From positions 176,808,798-176,872,797 of the forward strand of contig NC_134138.1 in NCBI RefSeq assembly GCF_033958435.1: a stretch of 64,000 bases of DNA, given 5' to 3'. The translations under genes and the position numbers were made by a program. Below are positions 11,936 to 23,934 of the stretch, piece by piece. The notes beneath the pieces are model-generated. The model was not told where the DNA came from, made no database searches, and saw only the letters and a list, made by a program, of their open reading frames with translations. Positions within the stretch are counted from its first letter, which is position 1, and the number at the start of each line of letters is the position of its first letter. This stretch comes from Carettochelys insculpta (taxonomy: Eukaryota; Chordata; Testudines; Carettochelyidae).

Positions 11936-12089
11936 CATTACCCAGCTCATTTCTTTTAAGCCACCAGCTACCATTCAGATGACATTCAGGGACAGCAATT
12001 ACCTGGCCCATTATAAGGACTCTTTTACATACTTTAACGTTTTATCTAACCCTTAACTTCCCCCTTCACCTGCCATCCTTCTGCTCTTC

Positions 12090-12290
12090 TGATTTGCCAA
12101 CCTTGATAACAATTTTTTCTGATTTGTCGACCTTGATAAGAATTTTTGGACCTCTGTGCTTTATATATTGAGTCTGTTTTTGTAAGTCTACAATCTGAAG
12201 AAGTCCTTCTGTCCCACAAAAGCTCAACACCTAATAAATTATTTTGTTAGTCTTTAAAGTGATATTTGACTGCTTTTTTGTTTTTATTCA
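12090..12290 (+). repeat. Dispersed repeat with a degenerate hammerhead-like core
   Basis: The segment TCTGAAGAAGTCC...CCCACAAAAGCTC, followed by ACCTAATAAATTATTTTGTTAG, resembles the repeat at 43.3 kb. Both place a CTGATGA-like heptamer, a short stem-loop and a GAAA-like tetramer in the same order. Here the heptamer is CTGAAGA (12,195-12,201) and the tetramer AAAA, so the core is degraded. I cannot assign a repeat family with confidence. Confidence 0.5.
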
Positions 12291-12380
12291 GGTGACAGGA
12301 ATTTTCTTGGCAAGATTTGGACACCTTGCCTAGATGTGTCCATATAGTACACCCCCTCCCTCCTTTTTTAAAAAAAAAAA

Positions 12381-12565
12381 CATTGACCTACTGGAAAGGA
12401 ACTTGGGAAGTTAAGCACAGCCCCCAGCTCTCTAGCCAGAACCAGGTGCTAACCCTCTTTTTTTTCTATTTCACTCCAGACCCCTAATGGGCCCCCTCAA
12501 GGATTGAGGCTACAACCCTAGGTTTAGCAGGCCCATGCTTGTATCACAGAGCTATCCCTCCCCAC
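12381..12565 (-). repeat. tRNA-derived SINE with CR1-like tail, minus strand
   Basis: Plus-strand text CTCAAGGATTGAGGCTACAA, then a TTTAGCAGGCCCATGCT block, then CAGAGCTATCCCTCCC is the complement of B-box and A-box sequences. The same order is seen at 13.9 kb and, in sense, at 29.8 kb. The CR1-like tail side (12,381-12,480) is more diverged. Confidence 0.7.
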
Positions 12566-12941
12566 TTACTACTGCTGACTCTTTTTTTCTTTATCAGCTT
12601 TATCAGGCTGGCCTCTGTATCAAACCAGTCTGCTTTTCAATTTGCTGACTCATAACAGGTGGACATGGAATATAGTGTAGCACATGCCTGGGCAGAATTG
12701 ATCCCCTTTTGTCTATGTACAGTACAATTGTTCTCTGAAGTCCAGTTTTTAAGTATTACATCAGCTGGGATACTCACTCCCTCTATAGCACCACTAAACC
12801 TGAAAACACCTTAAAAACAAACAAAGACTGAACTGGCAAAAAGGATCTCAGGCCAGACAGAATTTCTACATGTGTATCCAGAGTGATAAACTACTTATTC
12901 TTACTTGACTCAAATGCTATTCACTTTATATAGCTCATATT

Positions 12942-13351
12942 AGTTGTGCCTACACAGCCCCTCCCTTACAGAAGGGGCATGCAAATGCAGTCAATCAAAA
13001 ATGCGAAAGAGGCACTAATTTGCATATTATGTACCTCATTTCCATAATGACAGCCACTTGCTGTTCGGGAAGTGGTGTTTTCAGGAAAAAAAAAAAGAAA
13101 AACAGCCAGGTAGACAGGGTTCTGTCAAAAATTAACCCTGGTTTTTATGAAGATCCTTTTCTCCTATTTTGTATTTGAAGGAACACTGTCTACATGGCTC
13201 ATTTTTTTCTGAAAACAGCACTTCCAGAAAAGTGAGCTCATGGGAGTATGTAAATGAAGTGCAAGATTTGGAAATGTGTACTTGATTTGCATTTTTGATT
13301 GGCTGCATTTCCATGCCCCTTCCAAAAGAGAGGGGCCATGTAGATGCAGCT
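12942..13351. mobile_element. Harbinger-type MITE with ATT target duplication
   Basis: The left end starts AGTTGTGCCTACACAGCCCC. The right end read inward starts AGCTGCATCTACATGGCCCC. Similarity continues past 50 bases through AAGGGGCATG and CAATCAAAAATGC. ATT flanks both ends (12,939-12,941 and 13,352-13,354). The 410-bp element is largely palindromic and non-coding. Confidence 0.85.
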
Positions 13352-13437
13352 ATTGCGTTTCTGTTTTATGTGTTTGGTCACCTGCTTTGATCTCTAGCCA
13401 TGCTGCTTATAATGGCTTAAAATCTTTGGCTGTGTCT

Positions 13438-13713
13438 ACACTGAGCCATAGCGCCGGCAGCTTCATGTAAAGGAGGGCTTTCAAAAATGCAAATGGCTCC
13501 TCATTTGTATGCTTGCGTGGCTAATTTCCATATTCTCAAGTGATTGTCCTGTCAGCAGAGGCTGTTGCTGGCAAAAAACAAGCTGTGTAGACTTAGTTTT
13601 ACCAGAAAAAAAAACACTTTGTTGGCAGCCCTTTCTCTCTGATTTTTTCTTAATATTTTTCAGGAAGAAGGGTGCTTTTGAAACTGGGATTTCCTTTCAA
13701 ATGGACCCCACCT
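13438..13713. mobile_element. Partial Harbinger-type MITE
   Basis: GGCTGTGTCTACACTGAGCC at 13,438 matches the family terminus. A possible second, degenerate terminus (GTGTAGACTTAGTT) lies at about 13,586-13,599. The sequence after it still resembles MITE interior, so the right boundary is uncertain and no duplication could be matched. Confidence 0.45.
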
Positions 13714-13769
13714 AAATAGCTGATATGGCTTTTGAGTTCTGCTCTTTGGAACTGAGATAATATATGGAG

Positions 13770-13963
13770 ACACACACCTCATAAAGCTGGAAGGGACCTC
13801 AGGAAGTCATTGAGTCCAGTTGCCTGCCCTCTTGGCAGGGTGAAGCACCATCCTCTTTTTTCTAAAGTAAATATATTTGCCCCAGATTCAAAAATAGCCC
13901 CCTCAAAGATTGAACTGTGAGGTTAGCAGGCCAATGCTGAAACCACTGAGCTATCCCTCCCCT
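13770..13963 (-). repeat. tRNA-derived SINE with CR1-like tail, minus strand
   Basis: The plus strand reads AAGCTGGAAGGGACCTCAGG, the CR1-like tail in complement. It continues to CTCAAAGATTGAACTGTGAG and CACTGAGCTATCCCTCCCC, the complement of the B- and A-box regions. It is the best preserved minus-strand member of the family here. Confidence 0.8.
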
Positions 13964-16238
13964 CTTCTTCTACCGTATTTCCCTATGTCAGGTGTCATTA
14001 ATAGGGTTATTTTGTCAAATGGCATTCGCTAAAGATTCCAGGCTGTGCCAAACAAAGAAAATAAATAGATCCTGGAAGTTTTTGGACCATGAAAATAACA
14101 TGACAAAGTACTATTTTATAATTATTACCTCTGTCTCCATATAGGACATGTATTCACCTGCTCAGTTTAGATCACAATCCATCATGTTGAGCTGCAAATA
14201 GACAAGTTACACTAAAAATAGTCAGCTGAATCATTTACTTTATGTGGCTGATATTTAGCCATGTGCAATCCTCTGTCTTTCTGGATTAGATTTTTTTAGG
14301 TTACCCTCCTTAGGAAGTTTGAGAAACAGGAAGAAGGGGAATGGTTGAATCAGGTGATTTATAATATATATTTCTGATCTAAATCAATGGTTCAAACCCA
14401 GCCATGTCAGTAATGGATAGTTTTTGCTACTATGCTACTTGTTTGAGCTTATTATCTGCTTCTCCTGTTGTCATTAGATAAATCATTATAACCAGAATGC
14501 ATTCCACCAGTTCTAGTCCCTGCTCAGATTAGGCAAAAGCACATTGATATTGCAGTGTGGGGAAGTTTGATTCCCACTGCCCATGTGTTTTTCATTCCCT
14601 GGATTGAGAATGTTAGTCTCAAGAGTTGTTAGTCACTTTCCAAAAGCAATCCAATTCACAAAACAAGAGATTTGTTATAGCCTGCCATAACAACTAAAGC
14701 AGAAATAGTTATTGTACTGCAATCATTCATTTAAAGCAAAAATTATAAAAACACAGGCTTAGCTGAGAAATTCATTAAGAAAGACAAGCTCATCAAAAGC
14801 TTTCATTGTCTTGGTCATTTTAATTCTCATAAATGTGTGACATGAAATCCCTGTCTCCTCTGAAGTGTGTTTGCAAAATTGCAGCTAATAACCATATTTT
14901 GAAAGCTCAGAGCTATGCATGAGGTTGATCTGGGAATTAAAAGAGTACAGGAAAAAATGTTTTGAGACATTTGCACCACTGTAGTTGTGGCTGCATCGGT
15001 GTCTCCTTTATAAGCCTCCTGTAGTCACAAGAAAACCACTGAGTATTTAGTTTTGACCTTAAGGACACTGGTGTATCTTAACAGGGACAAAAGTGTGCCT
15101 CACCAAGCAACAGCTATGCAAGTACAGAAACAATGGCCCCAATACAGCAAAGCACTGAAGTATGTGTGAACCAATAGCACATGTGTACTCCATAAATTTA
15201 AAGACATTTCTAGTTAAGCCTATTCTTTGGTGTTGGGACAGAATTGCCACCAATGTGAGGTGGACATTCTGTGTATTCCTCAAATACTCTCCTTTAAGCA
15301 GAAGGAGTTAGAAGGAATAGGTGAAGAGAATGAAGCCTCCAAATCTATGGCTTCCTAAAATCTGTGCTAGTGAACGTGTTTGGCAGAGCCGGTCCCACTG
15401 TGTGTTCCTCCCAGGGAGCAGGACTCCTGGACAACTCATCTTCAAATGTGTAGCTAGGAACACAGTGGGAGACACCATAATTTCAGTAATGGATTTATTT
15501 GCAGCATTTGCTGCTTCACACACTACATAGCATCCATCCTGTGCATGAGATCCTGAGAGGGAGGCAGGGGTCCTATAGGCATTATTAGCTGTGAGGGTTT
15601 GCATATAGCTTATCTCACACATACACAGGCAGACAGGGTTGCAGACACAAACTTATCATCCTTTTAACATCATGTTTTAAATTCCATGTCCAGTACTGCA
15701 CTTAAATGCTAGCTCAATGGAAAATTTCTCTGCTCCTGACAAAGTAAATAAATATTTGAAAAAAGGGCCAGTTAGAAAAACTAGAAAATGTAATTCCTAT
15801 ATTAACCCACATTACAGATGCAAGTCAGAGGGGGACACTGCAGTCTTCCCTATATTCTACAAGCTGAACGCCTCAACCCTATATTCCTCAATGGAAATTC
15901 CAGGTGAAGGTCTTCAGAAGGTTGATAAACAAGTCCTGGAATAGCCAGATGGGTCTATTTTGCTCCTAGTGCCAATGATCCCCAAAGCTACTCGTTCTCC
16001 AGCAGAAACCAATAACAGGGCAGATGAAGGATTCAAAAGGCATCTCCCAGACTCTCCATAAGGCCTACTGGTGGGTCATGTGCTGCCCAGCAGGGTTCCA
16101 TGTGTGGACTGTGAGACATTTTGTCTATTGTTGCCCACATGCAGCATTGCCAGATTCTCCTTATTTCCATCTGCATAGTGATTTTTTTCCCCTACCAGTA
16201 TGACTCAACTGAGTTACAAGTAAAGTGAGGACATGTAA
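13964..16238. other. Unassigned AT-rich sequence
   Basis: No transposon ends, exons or RNA genes could be supported. The longest open frame (104 codons, minus, 15,308-15,622) has no domain and no splice context. Confidence 0.55.
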
Positions 16239-16626
16239 ACTGAAGTGTCTAGTCACTGCACGCAATGTTGTCCACGCATTCCCTCTGCATCAAAGCGCTC
16301 CTATAGCTCAATTTACGTATCTCGTCATTCATTTGCATAATCTCTTTTCTGAAGAGGTTCTTTCGAAAGGAAAAAAGCGGCGTAGTTGGGGCTCTTTCAA
16401 AAATTAACCACATCTTTGAAAGAACCCTTCTTCCTATTTTGTTTCAGGAAAAAGGGTTCTTTCGAAGATGGGGTTTATTTTTGAAAGACCCCCATCCTCA
16501 CCACTTTTTTTCTTTCAAAAGAATCTCTTGTAAATCAGTGCCTCATTTGCATTTTTGATTTCCCTCATTTGATTTCCCGCATTTGCATTCCTCTTTCAAA
16601 AGAGGAATGCAAGTGTAGACACAGCC
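16239..16626. mobile_element. Harbinger-type MITE
   Basis: The right end read inward is GGCTGTGTCTACACTTGCAT, a clear family terminus, followed by TAA at 16,627-16,629. The left end is degenerate (ACTGAAGTGTCTAGTCACTG) and preceded by TAA at 16,236-16,238, which would complete a 3-bp duplication. Inside are inverted AAAGAACC/GGGTTCTTTC motifs. It has no coding content. Confidence 0.6.
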
Positions 16627-16629
16627 TAA

Positions 16630-17309
16630 GTAAATAACGTATCTGTTTAAACTTGTGCTGGACATTATAATATTAAAAGGATTACAGCAACAACTCTACA
16701 CAACTATTTTTATGTCCTCATTAGCTTTCCATGAACGAATGCAGTTATGCACAAGTAGGAGCAACTAATTATTTTATGCTACCCCTCTAGCATCCAGATG
16801 GCATTAAAGCAACAGTCATTAGCTTCCGATTCTGGTCTATTCACGTCTAAAAGCTTCCCTGCTGAAAGATAATTAAAAAGACCTGGTGTAACCTCTTCAG
16901 ATGTTTCAGCAAAAATTATTTTCCCAACAGAAGGGTAATACATTATGTTTAATGAGTGGCAATCTTTCTCGCACAAGTGCACTTTACCTGAAATGCACAT
17001 GTGCTTGTATACATATGCTCCCAGAAAAAAAAGGTTAATGATCAGTGTAGCCTCAAGGTTATTTTAAAGACATCAGTTGTTGCACTGTCTGCAAGAGCTC
17101 AGGCATCTCTTTAGTGAGGTACCCTAGCTCCTATAATAGGTCAGTTGTGCTTTATTATACCATAAGGTGATATAATGTACATAAAATTTCAGAAAGCTTT
17201 TAGGCCAACTAAAGACTCTTAAGCAGAATTAGCCATCATAAGATTAAAAGCACTGATCCCACCCATGGATCAGTAACTGGTTAAAAAGATAGGAAACAAT
17301 GGGTAGGAA
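16630..17309. other. Unassigned sequence
   Basis: Nothing recognisable between the MITE and the old CR1 fragment. Confidence 0.55.
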
Positions 17310-18390
17310 TAAATATTCAGTTTTCAAAGTTGAGAGAGGTAAAGTGCAGGCACGCCGAAGATCTGTACTGGGGTCTGCACTGTTCAACGTACTCAATGAG
17401 GTGGCAAAATTTTCAAATAATATAAAATTACTCAAGATAGTAAAATCCAAAGCACACTGTGAGCAGTTAGAAAGGCATTTCTCTAAAATGGGCGACTGCA
17501 CATCAAAATGGCCAATGAAATTCCGTGTTTATAAGTGCCAAGTTCTACATATTAAAAATTAAGTCCAACTCTTCAGACAAAATTATGAAGTCTAGGTTAA
17601 ACTTTTACTAGTCAAGAATGACCTCAGAGTCAATTTCTCAATGTGCAGCAACAGTCAAAAAAAATTGAGAGAATGTTAGGGGACATTAGGAAAGGGAAGG
17701 ACTGAGCAATAAATTTCATAATGCCATTGTATAAATCATGACACACCCTCATCTTGAAAACAGCTTGGAGTTTTGGTAGCTTTACCTCAAAAAGGACACA
17801 TTAGAATTGGAAAAGATCCAGCAAAGGGCAGCAAAAGTGATTGGGGTAAAGAACAATTTATATATGAAGAGAGATTTAAAAGACAGGGACTGTTCAAATT
17901 AGAAAAGAGATGACTAAGGGATGGGGGAATATAAATAGAGGCCTATAAAATCATGAATAGTGGGGAGAAAGTGCTATTTACCTCTTCACATAACACAAGA
18001 ACAAGAGTCACACAATGAACTAAATATGCAGCAGGTTTAAAAAAAGTATTTTGTCACACAATGTACAGTCAGATTGAGAAATTTATTCAAAGTGAATATT
18101 GTGAAGGCCAAAAATATAACTAGGTTCAGAAAAGGATTAAATAAATTCATCGAATATAAGCCTATTGATGACTATTAGCCAAGATGTTCAGGTATATAAT
18201 CTGAAGCAGTGAATTTCCCTGAATCTGTGACTGACAGAACCTGGGACAGGACAACAGGGGACAGATCATTCAGTAAATGCCCATTGTGTTCATTCCTTCT
18301 GAAGCATTTGGCACTCCTCCACATCAGAGCACAGGATATTATGGTAAACAAATCTGATCTCACTCAGTATAGCCATCTTTGTGAGTGTAA
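17310..18390 (+). repeat. Old CR1 LINE fragment (end of reverse transcriptase to 3' end)
   Basis: In order, the segment carries decayed versions of CR1 ORF2 sequence seen intact at 49.5-50.6 kb. These are NEVAKFSNNIKLL (in place of [17 protein letters not shown]), a KWPMKFRVYKCQVLHI block, CAGCAACAGTC, a region parallel to [10 protein letters not shown], and the 3' tail ending CTCACTCAGTATAGCCATC. The polymerase motif FADD has become FSNN. Many stops and small indels make it much older than the two CR1 copies at 47-55 kb. Confidence 0.8.
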
Positions 18391-18703
18391 ATTTCTTCTC
18401 CTCCTTTCCTGATGATCAGTTTGTCCCCTCTAGCGTGGTCTTTTTTTATGCTAGGTAATATAATTGCAAACGAAAGATAGATTTTGATTTCCAGTTTTAG
18501 CTATCTGATTTTCAGAGAACGAAGAAAGTCTCAAGAAATATATATAGAAAGAAAAAGTTTGTTGCCATATATTAATAGGCGCTAACACATCAACTACACT
18601 AAATAAAGACAATTTGCAGTTTTTGATTTGAAAACAAGCTTACTTTCATTTTTCATATAACTTGCCAGGATTACACACACAATTGCTCATAATTTCACTA
18701 TTT
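18391..18703. other. Unassigned AT-rich sequence
   Basis: No feature seen. Confidence 0.5.
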
Positions 18704-19091
18704 ACAGTCTTCCATAGTCAATTGATTACTAAATTATGAAATAGACCCGAAATTTCATAAGCTAGTGGGGATTACACAGTTCATAAAAATCAGAAGTTCA
18801 TGAAATTGAACATCTCAAAATTAAAGTAGATATTATTCATAAATTGCACAATATTGCTGTTTTGCTTTCCTCTTGTCTTTCTGCAAACCAATGCAAATCA
18901 ATTTCCAATTAATTTTTATGCTGCAGAATGTGAAGGGATGTCAACTTCCTCCTAATTAACATCGTATTTGTTATGCAATTTCCTTCTAGACACACCACCA
19001 CCCAAAGTTTAAAAAAAATAAGTCAGGAAAAATGTTTTGTATAACTAATTGTTTGTTAGATTGGTGTTCATAAAATTGGGGTTCAACTGTA
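18704..19091. mobile_element. Possible Tigger-like element relic
   Basis: TTACAGTCTTCC at the left and, read inward from the right, TACAGTTGAACCCC could be decayed TA-flanked ends. The motif TTCATAAAATT recurs inside in variant form near both ends. The inverted repeat match is weak and the assignment tentative. Confidence 0.3.
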
Positions 19092-20270
19092 TTAGGATGA
19101 TTCAATCTTGTGTTTCTCTAGTTTACAACTCAATTGTTTTTAATGAGACCACTCATGGAGGAAGGCTGTAAGGAATAAGGTGTAGTTTGGTCCTAAGCAA
19201 CCTCCAAAACTCCAAATTTAGAATTGAATGACTTCAAAATAGTCACCAAGAACTTTGTTCTGATTTTTAAAGGTCTCAGCTATTATTCACAATTTCCCCT
19301 CCATGAACCAATCAATACTAAACTGCCAGATACGGATGGAAAAGCATTTGACCTGAAGACTGCAATATGTAGCCATGAAGCATTGGTTTTGATTTTAAGA
19401 TCAAAAGTCTTTATTTTTGGGAGTTCTGAAGTGGTATGTTTTGGATCTGGCTTTTATTATCTTACCAGTTGTGTTAGTGTTGCAAATGCTTGCCAAAATT
19501 CACTAAGGAATTGGACCTTGTAGCAAAATATATTCAATGTACTTCTGCCCTTTAAACTATTCAAATACTTTGTGTGAGGCTGTTACATCGAAGTGCATGT
19601 AAGGGCAGCCATATAATGAGCAAACTAAACTCGCAAGTATGGCATAAGGTGCCTGGTAAGAGAATGAAGGGCTTTATATAAGAAATCTAAATAAATTCAA
19701 ATTTGAAATAAGATATACATTTTTAATAGTGAGGATAGGCTTTATCTATTTACATAGTAGATTCTATATCACTTGAAATATTTAAATGAAGACTTTCATC
19801 TCTTTCAAAAAATGTGTGCACAAGTTAGCTCAACAAGAAGTTGTGGCCTTGTTTCATGACCCATGTGTTTTCCAGAAGGTCATGCTAGACTTAAGCACCT
19901 GTGTCCATTTTTAGGCGCTGCTGTAATGCACAGAATGCCTCCTTGGCTGCTGATTAAGCCTGTAACTGCCTAAATTCACTCAGCGTGTAAGTTTTTGAAC
20001 TAAAAGGTCCCTACATGCCTATATTTCAGCCTGTGGTTATGGTGTACTGCTTCCTGACTCTAGATGCCTGGACATTCCTCTGAGCTCCAGAGAGACTCAT
20101 GAATGAAGGGGATATAAGCACTCCTCTGCCCAACTTGTTTATGGGCCTTGATCCAATAGGCATGCACAGAAGTTACCTAACTCCAAATAAAGCAGTAGAG
20201 CTCCTCATTTAACTTTTAAGCTAGTGCTTAAGGTACTCACATAGGACATGTGTGACCGTCTTGTTTAAGT
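19092..20270. other. Unassigned AT-rich sequence
   Basis: A 99-codon plus-strand open frame (19,224-19,523) has ordinary amino-acid composition but no recognisable domain, splice sites or repeat homology that I can see. No gene is claimed. Confidence 0.5.
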
Positions 20271-20545
20271 CCTTTCCATGACTGATGAGAAGGAATTTGA
20301 ACAGGGATCTGAAACCTCTCAAATAAATGTCCTAACTACTAGGCTATGGGATATTCTCATTCTTCTATTAAGTTTGTTCTGCTTTAATGAAGTAATTGAA
20401 TAATATTAATTGGGCTAGATGCAGCATTAGAATGATTTTGTAGCCCACTAAAGAGGTAGCAGATCCCTGTTCAAATCTCTTCTCCTCATTAGGCAGAGCA
20501 GGAACTTGCACTGGTAGTCTTCTACATCCCTATCCACGAGGCTGA
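20271..20545. repeat. Old tRNA-derived SINE relics in inverted pair
   Basis: 20,290-20,345 reads on plus like the complement of a SINE head (TTTGAACAGGGATCTGAAAC, then CTAACTACTAGGCTATGGG). 20,440-20,545 reads like the sense version (CAGATCCCTGTTCAAATCTC). Both are short and diverged, so the family assignment is uncertain. Confidence 0.4.
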
Positions 20546-20594
20546 AGGGAAACCCTCCTACCGCCACTGCTTTGTGCAGCCTTTAACTCATATG

Positions 20595-20961
20595 GGCTGT
20601 GTCTAGACGAGCCCCCAGCTTCGAAGGGGGCAAGGTACTTAGGGTGTTGGGAGATTACTAATGAAGTGCTGTGGCGCATATGCAGCACTTCATTAGGCTA
20701 GAACTTACCCCCAGCAACTTTAAATTGTGAGGTGTCAAAATTAAGTACAGGGACTTCGAAGGAGCACGGGCACTTGGAAGTACCCGCAGCTGACCGCGAC
20801 TACACACATGCTGGCCCTTTGAAGTTTCACACTTTGAAGTTGCTGTGGGGGAGATTTAGCCTAATGAAGTACTGCATATGCACCACAGCACTTCATTAGT
20901 AATCTCCCAACTCCCTAATTACCATGCCCCTACGAAGTTGGGGGCTAGTCTTGACACAGCC
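20595..20961. mobile_element. Palindromic Harbinger-type MITE with ATG target duplication
   Basis: The left end is GGCTGTGTCTAGACGAGCCC and the right end read inward is GGCTGTGTCAAGACTAGCCC. Similarity runs for more than 100 bases on each arm, including GTTGGGAGATTACTAATGAA and CATATGCAG-ACTTCATTAG. ATG flanks both sides (20,592-20,594 and 20,962-20,964). At 367 bp it is close to a complete palindrome and non-coding. Confidence 0.9.
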
Positions 20962-20964
20962 ATG

Positions 20965-22207
20965 CGGTCTGTGGATTGCTAGCCAGAAATAATCATCTTG
21001 CCTCTTGTGTTAGCATCCTCCAGTGGCTAGTTTAGGAAGCTCCCCATATGATGTGCTGGCTTTATGAACTGCATTCTAAGATCTCTATCTCTCCTTACCC
21101 AGTGATTAGGGAGCCAGCAAATGCAGCCTGTTTTCATCACAGTAATGTTCCCATGATTTTCTAGGCATCTAAAGGATAGACATTACAATGCCTAAGTCCT
21201 GTTGTGAATCCAGGCCTCTGTGCTTTCTAACTTGGAGACATCCTCCATTGTCTCAGGAAGTATCTCACACATGCTCCTTGAAGTACTGGGGATACTCAGG
21301 TTAGTAACAGGGAGAATGTCTATTTGCCTGGCTGTTTTCAGATATCACCCACTTCCACAACTCCTATGTTCTCTTAAGAAAGTGTTGCACTGCATTGTGG
21401 GCATAGTGATTCCCACATACATGCCGCACAGTAGTTCACTGAATTCTGTTAAAATATTTACCGGGGACTTTGGGAATGTTCGAAATGAGGAAAGGCACTC
21501 AGACTATGTCCGATCATTACAGTTCATGAGTATTATTTCTTCGTTAGAGATAATTAACTCTGAATTAGTTCATTTCTGGCTATGGGTCTATAAGCACTCC
21601 TTCTAGCAGAAATCTTGTTCTGAGCACAGCCCTACCAGATGGAAACCCTGACTGTCAATGACATTTGAGTATGAATATTTAAACTACCTACATGTACCAA
21701 AAGACTGCTGATGTGCAATCATCTGCATGTCACAGGGACCTTGGAGCTACATCCTTGCCTTGTATATTCATAACTTGGACCAAAAACAAAATGAATTTGT
21801 ACCTTATTTGTTCTCTGCTCTGTCAGTAAATGTTAGAATTTTATAGACTAATTTGTCAAGGGTTGCACCAAGAATAATTAAGTCAGACAGCCTTTCAGTT
21901 TTTATGCTGACCTTTTTCAAACGGCGTGCTCACCAGAAATGTAACAGGGATGGAGATGCTTTCAGGAGACCTGAAAGGTAGATTAAGAATCTCATAAAAG
22001 ACACCATTGCTAGAAGTGGTTCTCTCAGAACATCAGTATTACTATTCAATATTGAGGTTATTAGTTGTATTACAGAAGCACCTGAACAGAGTTCGGAACC
22101 ACACTGTGGTAATACTGTCCAAATACACAGTAAGAAACAACTGGCTCTGATGAGCATACAGTCTAAGCACACCAGGCAGACACAGTTTGGAAGAGAGGAA
22201 ATATCAC
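20965..22207. other. Unassigned sequence
   Basis: A 128-codon plus-strand open frame at 21,220-21,606 has no recognisable domain. No other feature was supported. Confidence 0.5.
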
Positions 22208-22425
22208 TAGTTTACAGGTGGGGAAGTGAAACACAGAGAGAGCAGCAGCCAGATTCTCAGGTGGTACAACTCATTATAGCTCTATTGACTTCAGTGATGC
22301 TATACTAATTGGCACCACCTTGGTTTTAAAAGACTTTGCCATGGTTACACAGAAAGTGATTGGGCTGGGAGTTGAATCCAGATCTCCTGAGTTCCAGTCT
22401 ACCATCTTAACCATTTCCTTCCTTT
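22208..22425 (+). repeat. MIR/CORE-type SINE relic
   Basis: TTTACAGGTGGGGAAGTGAA followed by ACACAGAGAG, and later GGGCTGGGAGTTGAATCCAG then TCTCCTGAGTTCCAGTC, follow the order of the conserved MIR/CORE-SINE core. It is an ancient amniote repeat. Confidence 0.65.
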
Positions 22426-23126
22426 CACACCACACATTACAAATGAAGCCATAAAAGGGAAGGGTTTTTTTTTTCTTATTTTTTATGTGTACATGTTTGT
22501 GATTAGCAGACTAAAAACACAATGGTAATGTGCCATGCATGAAAAAAAAACTATTGACTCTATCGCTAGTGATACTTAATTAGCATGTTTTCCAGGTATT
22601 AGAAAAAAAGCTTTGAGTGCCTACACATTTTATTACTAATAATAAAAATGAAAATTAATTGAATTTATGTCTAGTGACTGTATCTGTTATATACAGTCAT
22701 TGCAAAAAAGCTAGGTAAATGTATTAGATATGAGCTCAAGCTGAAAAATTTGGATAAGAAGACAGGGTTATGCCAAGTTTGAGGGAGAGGAGAATCCAGT
22801 ATGCTTGTGGTAGAATCATCTCAGTGTTTGTTCTAGAAAGTAATGTAATTATTAAATTGAACTTTTATTATTGCATTTCTTTGCAAACGTCCATTAAGCA
22901 ATCATGACAACAATGAATTTATGAGTTTTTCCACACTGTCACCAAGTAACATTCCTTGACACTAGTGTTCCCTGTAAGCTGAGTGCTTGGACAGCTGCCT
23001 AGTAAAGATTCAGTAACCACCCAGTGAATTGCCAGAGTGCCCACAGCCAACAGCATGTGTTTCTATTGTGGTGTCCATCTGCACATGCCTGGGTGGATAT
23101 AAACCATTCTCATTCTGCCCAGATCT
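22426..23126. other. Unassigned AT-rich sequence
   Basis: Nothing recognisable apart from short homopolymer tracts. Confidence 0.55.
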
Positions 23127-23158
23127 TAAAAAAAAAAAAAAAAAAAAAAAAGAAAAAA
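23127..23158. repeat. Poly(A) tract
   Basis: A run of about 24 A is followed by GAAAAAATA. It could be the tail of a retroposed copy in plus orientation, but no parent sequence is recognisable upstream. Confidence 0.7.
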
Positions 23159-23394
23159 TAGAGGGAACACTGTTTAACATCCTTGTGTGTTTAAACTGCT
23201 TTGTAAAGGCTTTTGAATTACAGAAGAACAATAATGTCCATTATGTCAGAGTAATGCTTTAGGTTTGCACAGATTCTCAGTTTTGGTTCATGTTTCTTAT
23301 ATATTTATACGGGAATTTGGTTACTCGTTACTCTGATCACCTGACAAGCTTAAATGAAGTTAGCCTAATATGTTGGTGAGGTACGGAAGTTATC

Positions 23395-23520
23395 ATTTTA
23401 GATGGAAATATTGAAGCAGAGAGAGGCCAAGTTGCTACCAGTCACATACAAAATTTATGGCAGAGCTGGGAGTAAAGGACAAGTCAGACACCTGACTTCC
23501 AGGCCAGCACCCTAGTAATA
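23395..23520 (+). repeat. MIR/CORE-type SINE relic
   Basis: The order GGAAATATTGAAGCAGAGAG, CAGTCACATA, GGCAGAGCTGGGAGTAAAGG, CTGACTTCCAG follows the MIR/CORE core. It is diverged and partial. Confidence 0.6.
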
Positions 23521-23934
23521 AGACAAGCTTTCCTCTCTCAAGTTCCATTTCCAAAGCTGCCTGATGCAACTCAGCCAATACTGTCCTGGCATTTGAAACC
23601 CCAGAGTTTCACGTAGCTTCTACCCTAAACCATAACCCAGTTCAAATTCATGGAACGATTTTATGAACTGTAGAGCTGAGCCAAGTTTTGGGATTGATGA
23701 CAAAGGTGTTCACAACTTCGATTATTAACTACTACAGCAAATCTTTTAAAATTCTTTGTATGTGCAGTCTTTCAGGGGCTGGGCCATCACTGCAGCAGTG
23801 CAAGAATATGAGAGATCAAGTGAACGGTATGGGTAGAGGATGGCGTTTAGCAAATATCTGCCTAGGCAATAAAAATTTGAGCAGAGATTTTCACACCTAC
23901 TTCTACCTCTCGTGCACTACTTGGTGCTACGCCT
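23521..23934. other. Unassigned sequence
   Basis: No feature seen up to the left end of the Harbinger copy. Confidence 0.5.

Noticed and set aside
19224..19523. 99-codon plus-strand frame considered as an exon
   Set aside because: No recognisable domain or splice acceptor, and the composition is compatible with chance.
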